The notes below the pieces were generated by a model. It saw only the letters and a list, made by a program, of their open reading frames with translations, had not been told where the DNA came from and searched no databases. Below are positions 22,556-30,652 of a stretch of DNA of 41,328 bases, piece after piece. The DNA lies in NCBI RefSeq assembly GCF_014360585.1, contig NZ_JACIXG010000045.1, positions 1-41,328 on the forward strand, read 5' to 3'. A program made the position numbers and the translations under genes. Position 1 is the stretch's first letter; every line of letters begins with the position of its first letter. The stretch comes from Nocardioides sp. (GTDB lineage: Bacteria > Actinomycetota > Actinomycetes > Propionibacteriales > Nocardioidaceae).

Positions 22556-23183
22556 GGCAGCACCCGCCCCGCAGTCATCGCTACGCGAGATGCTCGGTGG
22601 CGCCAAAGAGCCGGAGTTCGAGCTGAGGCTCCTCCCCGGCTGGGAACGACACTCCCCCGGTGAGGCCGACCGGGCAGCGATGGACGCGGCGTTGAAGAAG
22701 CGCTTCATGAGCATCAACCGGCCCGAGCTCCACGCCTCGATGCGCGCCCAGCTCGATCAGGCGTACGCGCTCATGAAGCAGCATCAGGTCAAGGCCTACT
22801 TCGCTGCCACCGCCCCGACCGACAGCCTCGCCATCATCCCCGGGGCGATCGTCGCGACCACGTTCCACGCCCTCAGCGGCGAGACCCTCGACACCCACGT
22901 CGCCGCGATCATCCGTGACCACGGCGCCAAGCCGCTCTTCGGCGACAAACGGTTCATCCGCTACGAGCGTGAGTCGACCCGGACCGCCGAGGGCGACGAG
23001 CCCATGATCGTCACGTCGATCGTCTACATGACCCCGGTCCCCGGATCGAAGCGGCGTCGGGGGCTTCAGTTGACCGCGACGATCGCCCGGCCGCTGGACA
23101 TGACGGCGTCCGACGAGAAGTTCCTGGCGTGGAAGCTGGCGCTGGACGTCTGTGTCTCGACCCTCCGGTGGAAGCCAGCCTGA
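22548..23183 (+). CDS. Unknown accessory protein of the WXG-type operon (second)
   Basis: A 211-aa soluble protein, not recognised. It contains LRLLPGWERHSPGEADRAAM, then a helical part (RAQLDQAYALMKQHQVKAYF), and a strand-rich second half (MIVTSIVYMTPVPG, GLQLTATIARPLD). The opening with LPGW followed by alternating strands is like LpqN/Mog1/PsbP-type domains and parallels the preceding protein, so the two may be distant relatives. It starts at a TTG at 22548, set by GGGAGGA 8 bases upstream, and overlaps the previous stop by 8 bases. Its stop lies one base from the convergent stop of hemY. A function cannot be named. Confidence 0.6.
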   Translation: MSEAAPAPQSSLREMLGGAKEPEFELRLLPGWERHSPGEADRAAMDAALKKRFMSINRPELHASMRAQLDQAYALMKQHQVKAYFAATAPTDSLAIIPGAIVATTFHALSGETLDTHVAAIIRDHGAKPLFGDKRFIRYERESTRTAEGDEPMIVTSIVYMTPVPGSKRRRGLQLTATIARPLDMTASDEKFLAWKLALDVCVSTLRWKPA

Positions 23184-23184
23184 G

Positions 23185-24489
23185 TCAGCTCAGGTCCTCG
23201 GTTGCACGGTGGGCAGAGGCGATCGTGGCCGGGATCCCGACCCCGTCGTACGAGGCCCCTGCGAGGACCAGACCGGGGACGCCGCGAAGCCCCTGGCGAA
23301 TCCTGGCCACACGGTCGAGGTGACCGACGGGATACTGCGGGAGCGCGTCGGTCCAGCGCTGCACATGTACGTCGGATGGCTTCGCGGTGATGCCGGCGAT
23401 CTCGGCCAGAGCCGCCAGGGAGTCGGCGACGAGTCGGTCGTCGTCGTCCGAGGGCGGCTCGCCGTGACGCCCGATGGACGTACGCAGATAGTTGCCGCGC
23501 TCCCCCACCCACGCCCACTTGGCGAAGGAGAAGGTGGAGGCCTTGATCGCGCACTCCTCGACGGGCGGGACGAGGAATCCGGACTTGCCGGCCAACGAGG
23601 CGGGCAGCTCGGGAAAGGCGAAGGTCACCACGGCCACGCTCGCGGTCTCGATCCCGGACAGCTCGCGGGCGACCGCCGGGGCGGTCGAGCGGAGGAGCTT
23701 CGCCGCGACCGGTGCGGGGGTGGCGACCACGACGGCGTCGGCCACCTCCACCTCGTCACCGATCTCGACCAGGAAGCCCTGCAGCGTGCGCGTGACCATG
23801 TCGACCGGGGTGTCGAGCCGGACGTCCAGTCCCTCGGCGAGCGCGGCGGGCAGCCCCGACATCCCGCCGTCGATCCCCGCGAACACCGGGACGTTCGAGT
23901 TCGGGAGCGCGGCTGCGGCCTCGAGCAACGATCCCTTCTCGGCAAGCATGAACAGCTGCGGCGCGGCCGCCTTCACCGAGATCGCGCGGGCGTGCCCGGC
24001 GTAGACCCCCGCAAGCAACGGGTCCGCCAGCCGGTCAGCCGTCTCGTCGCCGAACCGGGACGCGATGAAGTCGCCGACAGAGATGTCCTCGTCGGTCTTG
24101 GCGGGTGGGAGCGTGGGTTCGCGGCGTACGACCTCCAGGGTCTCCTCGGAGAGAACCCCGGACGCCTCCAGCGCGGCCAGGTCGAGCGGCACGCCCATGA
24201 TCGAGCGCGGGATCGGCCGCAGCGCCCCGCGCGACCAGATCGACGACTTCGCATCCGTGGGGTGCACCACCTCGAGCCCGAGCTCCTGGGCGAGCGAGAC
24301 CCCTTCGGGCCGACGGTTGAGCATCGCCTCAGCCCCGACGTCGACCATCTGCCCGGCGACCGACTCCCCGCGGATCTTTCCGCCGACCCGGTCAGAGGCC
24401 TCCAGCACCGTGACCCGGTGGCCCTTCAGGGACAGATCGCGGGCCGCGGTCAGCCCGGCGATCCCCGCTCCGACAACGATGACACGCAC
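23185..24489 (-). CDS. hemY: Coproporphyrinogen III oxidase (HemY/CgoX type)
   Basis: A 434-aa FAD enzyme that oxidises coproporphyrinogen III (historically protoporphyrinogen) in the Gram-positive heme pathway. The FAD dinucleotide fold is [17 protein letters not shown] at the N-terminus, followed by [15 protein letters not shown], the second conserved segment. The C-terminal FAD motif is [21 protein letters not shown]. Length is normal for the family. GTG 24489 is the start. It follows hemE by 74 bases on the same strand, so the two probably form an operon. The choice of coproporphyrinogen as substrate is inferred from the presence of HemQ in the same window. Confidence 0.92.
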   Translation of the reverse strand: MRVIVVGAGIAGLTAARDLSLKGHRVTVLEASDRVGGKIRGESVAGQMVDVGAEAMLNRRPEGVSLAQELGLEVVHPTDAKSSIWSRGALRPIPRSIMGVPLDLAALEASGVLSEETLEVVRREPTLPPAKTDEDISVGDFIASRFGDETADRLADPLLAGVYAGHARAISVKAAAPQLFMLAEKGSLLEAAAALPNSNVPVFAGIDGGMSGLPAALAEGLDVRLDTPVDMVTRTLQGFLVEIGDEVEVADAVVVATPAPVAAKLLRSTAPAVARELSGIETASVAVVTFAFPELPASLAGKSGFLVPPVEECAIKASTFSFAKWAWVGERGNYLRTSIGRHGEPPSDDDDRLVADSLAALAEIAGITAKPSDVHVQRWTDALPQYPVGHLDRVARIRQGLRGVPGLVLAGASYDGVGIPATIASAHRATEDLS

Positions 24490-24563
24490 AGGAGAAGTCT
24501 CGCACCCCGGCGATGAGCTCGGTCAGGTGAGCCGCTCGACCGCGGCCCTCGACTCGGCTGGGT

Positions 24564-25628
24564 TCAGTCCAGCGGATAGCTCTGCACGAACTCCGTGAGC
24601 CGGGCGAGCTGGTCGGGGTCGGTGGTCGGGATGACCCCGTGGCCGAGGTTGAAGACGTGCCCCTTGGCCTGCCGCCCCGTCTCGATGATCTTCCCGGCCT
24701 GCTCGAGCATCACCTCGGTGGGCGCGAAGACGAGGGCGGGGTCGAGGTTGCCCTGGACACCGAAGCCGTCGCCGAGCTGACCGATCGCCCAGTCCAGCGG
24801 CGTACGCCAGTCGACACCGACGACCTCGGCACCGGCCGAGCCCATCAGGGGCAGCAGCATGGCGGAGTTGACGCCGAAGTGGATGCGCGGGACGCCGAGC
24901 TCGCCGACCCTGGTCAGCACGTCCTTGGAGTAGGGCAGCACGTGGCGCTCGTAGTCGGCGGGAGTGCAGGCACCGGCCCAGGAGTCGAAGAGCTGAACCG
25001 CGGAGGCACCCGCGCGGACCTGGACCTCCAGGAACGCGCCGGAGATCCCGGCGATCTTGCGCATCAGGGCATCCCACACGTCGGGGGCACCGAACATGAG
25101 CGCCTTGGTCTTGGCGTACTCCTTCGAGGGGCCGCCCTCGACCAGGTAGGACGCGACGGTGAACGGGGCGCCGGCGAAGCCGATCAGCGGGGTGCCGCCG
25201 TTGATGCCGGCCAGCTCGCCGGTGAGGTTCTGAACGGCCTCGGTGATGTAGGTGACGTGCTCCGGGGTCAGGTCCGGGATCGCCTCCACGTCGGCGATGG
25301 TCCGCACCGGGTTGGCGATCACCGGGCCCACCCCGGGCTTGATGTCGAGATCGACCCCGACCGCCTTCAGCGGCAGCACGATGTCGGAGAAGAAGATGGC
25401 AGCGTCGACCCCGTAGCGGCGTACGGGCTGGAGGGTGATCTCGGTGATCAGGTCCGCGTTCTGGCAGGACTCGAGCATCCCGATGCCCTCGCGCACCTTC
25501 AGGTACTCAGGCAGCGAACGGCCGGCCTGGCGCATGAACCACACCGGCGTACGGCTCGGCTTCTGCCCTGCCAGCGCCTGCAGGAACGGGGAGGATGCGA
25601 GCGCGTCGGAGGTGCTGATCTCAACCAC
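24564..25628 (-). CDS. hemE: Uroporphyrinogen decarboxylase HemE
   Basis: A 354-aa cytosolic enzyme that decarboxylates uroporphyrinogen III to coproporphyrinogen III, the step before HemY. The family signature FMRQAGRSLPEY lies near the N-terminus, followed by the catalytic Asp in FFSDIVLPL. Other family segments are GFAGAPFTVASYLVEGG and the C-terminal VFNLGHGVIPTTDPD. The GTG at 25628 is chosen because the family starts close to this point; an in-frame start at 25664 would add 12 residues with no similarity. Divergent from the DUF3000 gene, it is probably cotranscribed with hemY. Confidence 0.93.
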   Translation of the reverse strand: MVEISTSDALASSPFLQALAGQKPSRTPVWFMRQAGRSLPEYLKVREGIGMLESCQNADLITEITLQPVRRYGVDAAIFFSDIVLPLKAVGVDLDIKPGVGPVIANPVRTIADVEAIPDLTPEHVTYITEAVQNLTGELAGINGGTPLIGFAGAPFTVASYLVEGGPSKEYAKTKALMFGAPDVWDALMRKIAGISGAFLEVQVRAGASAVQLFDSWAGACTPADYERHVLPYSKDVLTRVGELGVPRIHFGVNSAMLLPLMGSAGAEVVGVDWRTPLDWAIGQLGDGFGVQGNLDPALVFAPTEVMLEQAGKIIETGRQAKGHVFNLGHGVIPTTDPDQLARLTEFVQSYPLD

Positions 25629-25686
25629 ACGGCAATGGTCCCACCCGGTGCGGCGTGTACGCACATCGCGAATCGCGGAGAAGACA

Positions 25687-25692
25687 TACGCT
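25687..25692 (+). promoter_or_regulatory. -10 element, leaderless start of the DUF3000 gene
   Basis: TACGCT ends 6 bases before the ATG at 25699 and decides this start over longer in-frame alternatives that would run into hemE. Confidence 0.5.
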
Positions 25693-25698
25693 GTTCAC

Positions 25699-26337
25699 AT
25701 GGTCGTCCGTGGAGAGTCGCGTCCCGCCGCGGGGCCGGAGAGCGGCCCGGCCGCGTTCCGGTCCGCCGCGGAGGGCATGCGCGCCGCGACCTTCCGGCCC
25801 GAGGTGCTGGTCGAGGAGATGCCGGCGCCGCAGCGGATCGCTCCGCACGCCGCGGCGTTGTCGGCCGACGTGACCGTCGACGACGTGGACGTGGCGACCG
25901 GACGGCTGATCCTGCTGCACGATCCGGACGGCAACGACGCCTGGGGCACCGTGCGCGGGCTGCCCGGTATGTTCCGGCTGGTGGCGTACGCACGTGCCGA
26001 CATCGACGTCGAGCACATCAGCGATCCGCTGCTGGGCGAGGTCGGCTGGTCCTGGCTTCTCGATGCCCTGTCCGCCCACGGCGCCGAGCACGTCGCCGCA
26101 GCCGGCACCGTGACCCGGGTCGCCACCGAGTCCTACGGCGGGATGGCCGACGAGGACGGCACCGCCCAGATCGAGATCCGCGCCTCCTGGACTCCGGTGC
26201 GGCCGGAGTCGGGCGACCTGGACGTTAGACCGCACACCGAGGCGTGGGGCGAGCTGCTCTGCACGGCCGCGGGCCTTCCTCCGGTGCCCGAGGGTGTCAC
26301 CGTCATACAGAGCCGGCGCGGGCAGCGAGGCGCGTGA
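25699..26337 (+). CDS. DUF3000-domain protein
   Basis: A 212-aa protein of the actinobacterial DUF3000 family, which is nearly always encoded beside RNase D. Visible features are an N-terminal FRSAAEGMRAATFRPEV segment, APHAAALSADV, and GWSWLLDALSAHGAEHVAAAGTVT in the second half, ending in EAWGELLCTAAGLPPVPEGV. No signal peptide or membrane segment is seen. The function of DUF3000 is not established. Position next to rnd and opposite hemE matches the order in mycobacteria (Rv2680 next to Rv2681, as I recall). Confidence 0.85.
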   Translation: MVVRGESRPAAGPESGPAAFRSAAEGMRAATFRPEVLVEEMPAPQRIAPHAAALSADVTVDDVDVATGRLILLHDPDGNDAWGTVRGLPGMFRLVAYARADIDVEHISDPLLGEVGWSWLLDALSAHGAEHVAAAGTVTRVATESYGGMADEDGTAQIEIRASWTPVRPESGDLDVRPHTEAWGELLCTAAGLPPVPEGVTVIQSRRGQRGA

Positions 26338-26404
26338 TCGAGCACCAGCGAGTGACCCACAGCGCCAGCATGCCGCCGCGTCCGTATCCTTGCGCTTGCG
26401 CAAC

Positions 26405-26419
26405 GGAGGTGGCGGCTTG
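26405..26419 (+). promoter_or_regulatory. Shine-Dalgarno site that sets a TTG start for rnd
   Basis: GGAGG at 26405-26409 is 7 bases from the TTG at 26417. A -10-like TATCCT at 26385-26390 lies just upstream. Earlier in-frame starts would overlap the DUF3000 gene and add unlike sequence. Confidence 0.55.
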
Positions 26420-27709
26420 ATCGAGGACAACACCGAGGCAGAGACTGACCCGGACGACGCGACGGATTCTGTGGAGACCGAGTCCGTGGAGGAGCCCCCT
26501 CCGGCGCCGCTGCTGACCCTGCGCGACGGGCTGCCGCCGGTCACCGACACCGATGAGGGCCTGGCCAAGGCCGCCGCGGCCATCGCCGCCGGCTCCGGGC
26601 CGGTCGGGATCGACGCCGAGCGCGCCTCGGGCTATCGCTACTCCAACCGCGCCTACCTGATCCAGCTGCGCCGCGAAGGCTCCGGGATCTGGTTGGTCGA
26701 TCCGATCGGGCTGACCACCATGCAGCCGCTGATCGACGCGCTCGAAGACACCGAGTGGATCCTGCACGCAGCCACCCAGGACCTCCCCTGCCTCAGCGAC
26801 CTCGGTCTGCACCCTTCGGCACTGTTCGACACCGAGCTCGCGGGACGCCTGCTGGGCTATCCGCGCGTCGGCCTCGGCACCCTGGTCGAGACAGTGCTCG
26901 GCTTCACCATGCTCAAGGAGCACTCAGCGGCCGACTGGTCGACCCGGCCGCTGCCGGAAGCCTGGCTGGAGTACGCCGCGCTCGACGTCGAAGTGCTCGT
27001 CGAGCTGCGTGACGCGCTGGCGGCCGAGCTCGTCTCGCAGGGCAAGGAGACCTGGGCCCGCCAGGAGTTCGACTGGCTGCGCGGCTTCGAGGCGCCGGTG
27101 CGCACCGATGCCTGGCGGCGCACCTCTGGCATGCACCGGGTCCGCGGCCGCCGCGGCCTCGCCGCGGTGCGCGAGCTGTGGACCGAGCGTGACCGGATCG
27201 CGCAGCAGCGCGACGTCACCCCGAGCCGGATCATCCCCGACGCCGCGATCGTTGTCGCCGCGCAGGATCTCCCGCAGGACAAGGCCTCGCTGCTCGGGTT
27301 GAAGGGTTTCCACGGCCGGGGCGCGGAGCGCTACGTGAGCTCCTGGGTCAAAGCGCTCAACCGCGCGGTCTCGATGGACGAGGACGAGCTCCCGGTGCGT
27401 TCGCCACGGACCGAGGGTCCTCCCCCGCCACGCGCGTGGGCCGACAAGGACCCGATCGCCGCACGTCGGCTCACGCTCGCGCGTGAGTCCGTCAACGCCC
27501 TCGCCGAGGACCGCAACCTTCCCGCCGAGAACCTGCTCACACCCGACTTCCTCCGCCGCGCCATGTGGACGCCCCCGAAGACCCGCGACCCCGGTGCCCT
27601 CCTCGACGGCATCATCGAGATCCTCTCCGGCTTCGGCGCGCGCGGCTGGCAGATCGCCCTCACCGCCCCGCTCCTCACCGACGCCGTGCTCCACGCCGAG
27701 ACGAACTGA
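26417..27709 (+). CDS. rnd: Ribonuclease D (DEDD 3'-5' exonuclease with HRDC domain)
   Basis: A 430-aa 3'-5' exoribonuclease involved in tRNA and stable RNA maturation. The N-terminal 35 residues are acidic linker. The exonuclease domain starts near residue 40 with the metal acids D66 and E68 in VGIDAERASG, a second Asp in LHAATQDLPCL, and the YAALDVEVLVEL motif, which marks the DEDDy subclass. An HRDC domain follows (LAAVRELWTERDRIAQQRDV and onward), with a C-terminal extension typical of actinobacterial members. The TTG start is set by the upstream GGAGG. It ends in a region of inverted repeats facing a convergent gene. Confidence 0.9.
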   Translation: MIEDNTEAETDPDDATDSVETESVEEPPPAPLLTLRDGLPPVTDTDEGLAKAAAAIAAGSGPVGIDAERASGYRYSNRAYLIQLRREGSGIWLVDPIGLTTMQPLIDALEDTEWILHAATQDLPCLSDLGLHPSALFDTELAGRLLGYPRVGLGTLVETVLGFTMLKEHSAADWSTRPLPEAWLEYAALDVEVLVELRDALAAELVSQGKETWARQEFDWLRGFEAPVRTDAWRRTSGMHRVRGRRGLAAVRELWTERDRIAQQRDVTPSRIIPDAAIVVAAQDLPQDKASLLGLKGFHGRGAERYVSSWVKALNRAVSMDEDELPVRSPRTEGPPPPRAWADKDPIAARRLTLARESVNALAEDRNLPAENLLTPDFLRRAMWTPPKTRDPGALLDGIIEILSGFGARGWQIALTAPLLTDAVLHAETN

Positions 27710-27825
27710 GCGAGGTCCAGCGGCGAGCTTGCTCGTCCGCTCGCGCCGAGCGCGGGAGTGACCGCGCGAAGCGCGGACAACGACTCCTGACCCGGCACAC
27801 CTCTCCCCCAGCGAGAGGTCACGCC

Positions 27826-27865
27826 CGTCGGCCGAGTTGGCATCGACGTGACGCCTCGGCCGACG
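27826..27865. terminator. Inverted repeat between rnd and the convergent lipoprotein gene
   Basis: CGTCGGCCGAG at 27826-27836 is exactly complementary to CTCGGCCGACG at 27855-27865, with an 18-base loop. A short direct repeat, TGACGCCTCGGC, overlaps the right arm and recurs at 27870-27881. It is a probable bidirectional terminator. The rest of the 174-base gap is GC-rich with GCGCGAAGCGCGG-type short palindromes. Confidence 0.6.
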
Positions 27866-27883
27866 TGGGTGACGCCTCGGCAG

Positions 27884-29257
27884 CTAGGAGCTCGGGGAGA
27901 TGGAAGGCGACGGCGAGGTGGTCGGCGTCGGCTGCGGGAAGACGGTCTTGGAGAGCGCGTCGATCTGGGCCGCGAACTCCTCGATCTGCTCGGGCTCCTC
28001 GGCCGTGAGCGATCCCCGGACAGGGGCGGCGGCGACCTTCTGCAGCTGAGCGAGCTGGGCGGCCTCGGGCAGGACCTGCATGTCGCGCACGGTGTCGGTG
28101 AAGATGCGGGCGTTCTTGGGGTTGCGCTCGGGCTGGGTGAAGACCGGGGCGTAGCCGACCTCGGAGTTCACCGGCACGAAGTGGCCGGTGCGGACCATCT
28201 TGACGACCGACTCGGTCGAGATCAGGTAGGTGAGGAAGTCGGCGGCGGCATCCGGGTCGGCGGGCGCTGCGCCCATGCAAAGTCCGGCGTAGTCACCGGT
28301 GGTGCCGTTGCCACCCGGCATCGGCATGACGTCCCACTCCGCCCCTTCGGTCGCACGAAGCTCCGAGACCAGCGATCGGTCGCCGGTCAGCGCCACCAGG
28401 CGGCCCTGCTTGAAGGCCTGGAACGGGGTGCGCCCGCCGAGGTCCTTCGGACTGGCCAGCACGTTGGGCTGGTTGAGCGCCGCGACCAGCTCCTCGTACG
28501 CACCGGCCGAGTCCCCCAGCGCGGTGGTCGTCGGGGCCAGCGGGTCGTCGAAGAGGGTCGCACCGGCGCCGGCGAGCCACGGCATCATCGAGGAGAGGTT
28601 CTGCTCGACGTAGGTGCCCCGGACACCCTTGTTGTGCTCGGCGGCGTAGGTCATCGCCGAGCTGAACTGCTCGAGGGTCCAGCCACGCAGAGAGCCATCG
28701 GCCCGGAAGCTGGGGGTGGGCAGCTCCTCCTCCTTCATGGCCTCGAAGTCGATCAGCCCGGTGTTGACGTAGACGACCTGCGGTGAGACGGAGTAGGGCA
28801 TGCACTCGAGGCGGCGGTCGACGGAGAAGTCCTCCATCGCCTCGCGGGAGTACTTGTCACCGAAGTCGACGTTGCGGGCCTCGAGCAGGGTGTCCACCGG
28901 CTGGATCAGCTTGTCCTCGGCGAACTTCTCGACATCGGCGCGCGGGGTCAGCACGACATCGACCTTCTCGCCGCTGTCGACCGCCGCAGCGAGCTGGTCC
29001 TCGGTCGGCCAGGACTTCACCTCGACGGTGACGTTGGGGACTTCCTGGGTGTACTCGGCAGCCAGCTGCTTGTAGGTGTCGACCAGCGTCTTGTGGCCGG
29101 AGACCCCGAAGACGAGCTTCACCTTCGCCGGGGCCTTCGTCGTGGGGCTCGGTGAGGGCTTCGCGGCGGGCTCACCACCGCAGGCCGCGAGGGAGGCCGA
29201 GAGAACCGTCACCATAAGCGCCGTTGCCAGCCGCGTGCGCCGCACCATTTCCTCCAT
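27884..29257 (-). CDS. Extracellular solute-binding lipoprotein (ABC sugar type, family 1)
   Basis: A 457-aa lipoprotein with lipobox SLAAC and modified Cys at residue 26, followed by a Pro/Ser/Thr/Lys linker. The mature part has the layout of family 1 solute-binding proteins: KVKLVFGVSGHKTLVDTYKQ, then VDVVLTPRADVEKFAEDKLIQPVD, and MPYSVSPQVVYVNTGLID, which matches the sugar-binding hinge region (VPY...VLYYN). The C-terminus is a Pro/Thr/Ser-rich tail. No permease or ATPase genes are adjacent, so it is an orphan that must use components encoded elsewhere or act without transport. Ligand unknown, with a sugar or oligosaccharide most likely by family. Confidence 0.82.
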   Translation of the reverse strand: MEEMVRRTRLATALMVTVLSASLAACGGEPAAKPSPSPTTKAPAKVKLVFGVSGHKTLVDTYKQLAAEYTQEVPNVTVEVKSWPTEDQLAAAVDSGEKVDVVLTPRADVEKFAEDKLIQPVDTLLEARNVDFGDKYSREAMEDFSVDRRLECMPYSVSPQVVYVNTGLIDFEAMKEEELPTPSFRADGSLRGWTLEQFSSAMTYAAEHNKGVRGTYVEQNLSSMMPWLAGAGATLFDDPLAPTTTALGDSAGAYEELVAALNQPNVLASPKDLGGRTPFQAFKQGRLVALTGDRSLVSELRATEGAEWDVMPMPGGNGTTGDYAGLCMGAAPADPDAAADFLTYLISTESVVKMVRTGHFVPVNSEVGYAPVFTQPERNPKNARIFTDTVRDMQVLPEAAQLAQLQKVAAAPVRGSLTAEEPEQIEEFAAQIDALSKTVFPQPTPTTSPSPSISPSS

Positions 29258-29365
29258 CTCAACACCAGGACCGGGTCTGTGATGGAACCACAGGCCCGGT
29301 TTACCAGCGATTCACTTTACGATATGTACCTGGACAGATCCTGAGAAGAACGCCTCGGAACTGCC

Positions 29366-29776
29366 TCAGGCGAGGTGCTCGCGTGCGGCCTTGATCACAT
29401 CGTCGAAGATCCCCTTGGCCAGCACATCGCCTTCACGGCGTACGTCCGCGGGGTCCATCCGGATCAGCCGGTCCAGGCGGACCTCGGAGGGCCGGCCCTG
29501 GCGGTCCCAGCCGCCGGTGCCCACATCCATCCAGTGCCGACCGTACCGTGCCTCCTGCGCCTCGTCACGGTCGTGGTCCTTGCTGGTCAGCATCAGGCAC
29601 AGAAGTACGCCGGCCCGCTGCCCGATCACCAGAACCGGCCGGTCCTTGCCTTTGGTCTCGTCGTCCTCGTACGGCACCCAGCCCCAGACGACCTCGCCCG
29701 GGTCGGCATTGCCGTCACCGATCTCGGGGTCGTAGGAGATGACGCCCTCGCGCGGGGACGGCTGCGTGTCGGTCAC
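29366..29776 (-). CDS. PemK/MazF-family endoribonuclease toxin, solitary
   Basis: A 136-aa member of the MazF/PemK family, sequence-specific mRNA interferases with an SH3-like barrel. The core pattern is PGEVVWGWVPYEDDETKGKD followed by RPVLVIGQR, with the basic KGKDRP region that lines the active site in this family. LTSKDHD and WDRQGRPSEVRLDRLIRM match later strands. GTG 29776 is chosen; an upstream start at 29827 is possible. No antitoxin gene is next to it: the neighbours are a lipoprotein gene and an unrelated protein gene. Many actinobacteria carry such single chromosomal members, so it may be controlled in another way or act in routine RNA turnover. Confidence 0.8.
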   Translation of the reverse strand: MTDTQPSPREGVISYDPEIGDGNADPGEVVWGWVPYEDDETKGKDRPVLVIGQRAGVLLCLMLTSKDHDRDEAQEARYGRHWMDVGTGGWDRQGRPSEVRLDRLIRMDPADVRREGDVLAKGIFDDVIKAAREHLA

Positions 29777-29875
29777 TTCGGCTCCTGGATAGATGGCTGG
29801 CGTCGTGGCCACCCAGCCGAGGCGCACCGTAAAAGATGATGAACACGCCGGACCGGGAGCGCCTCACGGCGCACG

Positions 29876-29890
29876 GCCGCTCGAAGCGGC
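29876..29890. terminator. Small hairpin in the gap between the 30009 gene and mazF
   Basis: GCCGCT and AGCGGC close a 3-base loop. A second small palindrome, GGGCTGCCGCAGCCC, lies about 16 bases further on. They may end transcription of the upstream gene at 30009-30605. The 232-base gap shows no other recognisable element. Confidence 0.35.
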
Positions 29891-30008
29891 TGAAGTTGGG
29901 ACCCGGGGCTGCCGCAGCCCGACGTGTTCAAGCACCAGTGTAACGGCGCTTCCAACCCAGCCGCATCAAAGTGAACAGGAGGCTACCGCACACGCCTCAG
30001 CAGGACCT

Positions 30009-30605
30009 CTAGGCCAACCGCTGCTCGAGCTCCGCGTGACCCGCGGCCTCGAGCTGCTCGGAGAGCTGCAGCACGCTGCGTACGTTCGTGGAGGCCGCGT
30101 CCGGGTCCAGCGCCGCCCGACCGGCGGCGATCACGCGGGAGAACGCGGCAGCGCGGAGGAGCACCACCGCGAAGTCGCTGCCGGCGATACCGCGGAGGAC
30201 CTCGTCGACCATCGTCTTGAGCTCCTGCGGCCCCGGAGGCTCGGCGACCCCGGCCACCACCTGCGCCACCTGGGCCTTGGCACGCCCGGCCTCGAACTCG
30301 CGTGCCGCACCGACCGGATCCGCGTACACCCAGCTGCGGAGCAGGTAGAGCCGCCACAGGCAGCCGGCCAGCGACTCCGCCGGCGAGCTCGACCAGACCT
30401 CCGCGATCGTCTCGATGCCCTCCGACTCGGCCAGATGGAGGATCCGCTCGACCACAGCTGGGTCGTCGCTCTCCCGCGCACCGCGCACGAGGGCGGTCGC
30501 CGCCGCGTCGGCCGCCTCCTGCACCAGGGCAGGGTCGTCGCCCCCGAGGATGGAGTCGAAGAAGCCGTCCCCGGGACGCATCGGCGAATGAAACTCTCTG
30601 GACAT
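30009..30605 (-). CDS. Conserved actinobacterial protein of unknown function
   Basis: A 198-aa soluble protein that is almost wholly helical: FFDSILGGDDPALVQEAADA, ESDDPAVVERILHLAESEG, LAGCLWRLYLLRSWVYADP, then SNVRSVLQLSEQL-type sequence at the end. It is rich in Ala, Glu and Leu, with no signal, membrane segment or known catalytic motif. Such helical repeats are common in adaptor or regulatory proteins. ATG 30605 is chosen because TACGCT lies 7 bases upstream on the same strand; longer in-frame starts would overlap hrpA. It follows hrpA on the same strand by about 50 bases and could share function with it. I do not recognise a named family. Confidence 0.75.
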   Translation of the reverse strand: MSREFHSPMRPGDGFFDSILGGDDPALVQEAADAAATALVRGARESDDPAVVERILHLAESEGIETIAEVWSSSPAESLAGCLWRLYLLRSWVYADPVGAAREFEAGRAKAQVAQVVAGVAEPPGPQELKTMVDEVLRGIAGSDFAVVLLRAAAFSRVIAAGRAALDPDAASTNVRSVLQLSEQLEAAGHAELEQRLA

Positions 30606-30612
30606 CAGATCG

Positions 30613-30618
30613 AGCGTA
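30613..30618 (-). promoter_or_regulatory. -10 element, leaderless start of the 30009-30605 gene
   Basis: On the minus strand, TACGCT is followed by 7 bases and ATG 30605. It sets the start and shows the gene need not depend on readthrough from hrpA. Confidence 0.45.
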
Positions 30619-30652
30619 CCGGCCGCCGTGCGCATGTGACACCCGTTGCGGC

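Noticed and set aside
29850..30000. Possible tRNA-like palindromes between mazF and the 30009 gene
   Set aside because: No cloverleaf with a T-loop and anticodon arm could be built on either strand; only short hairpins are present.
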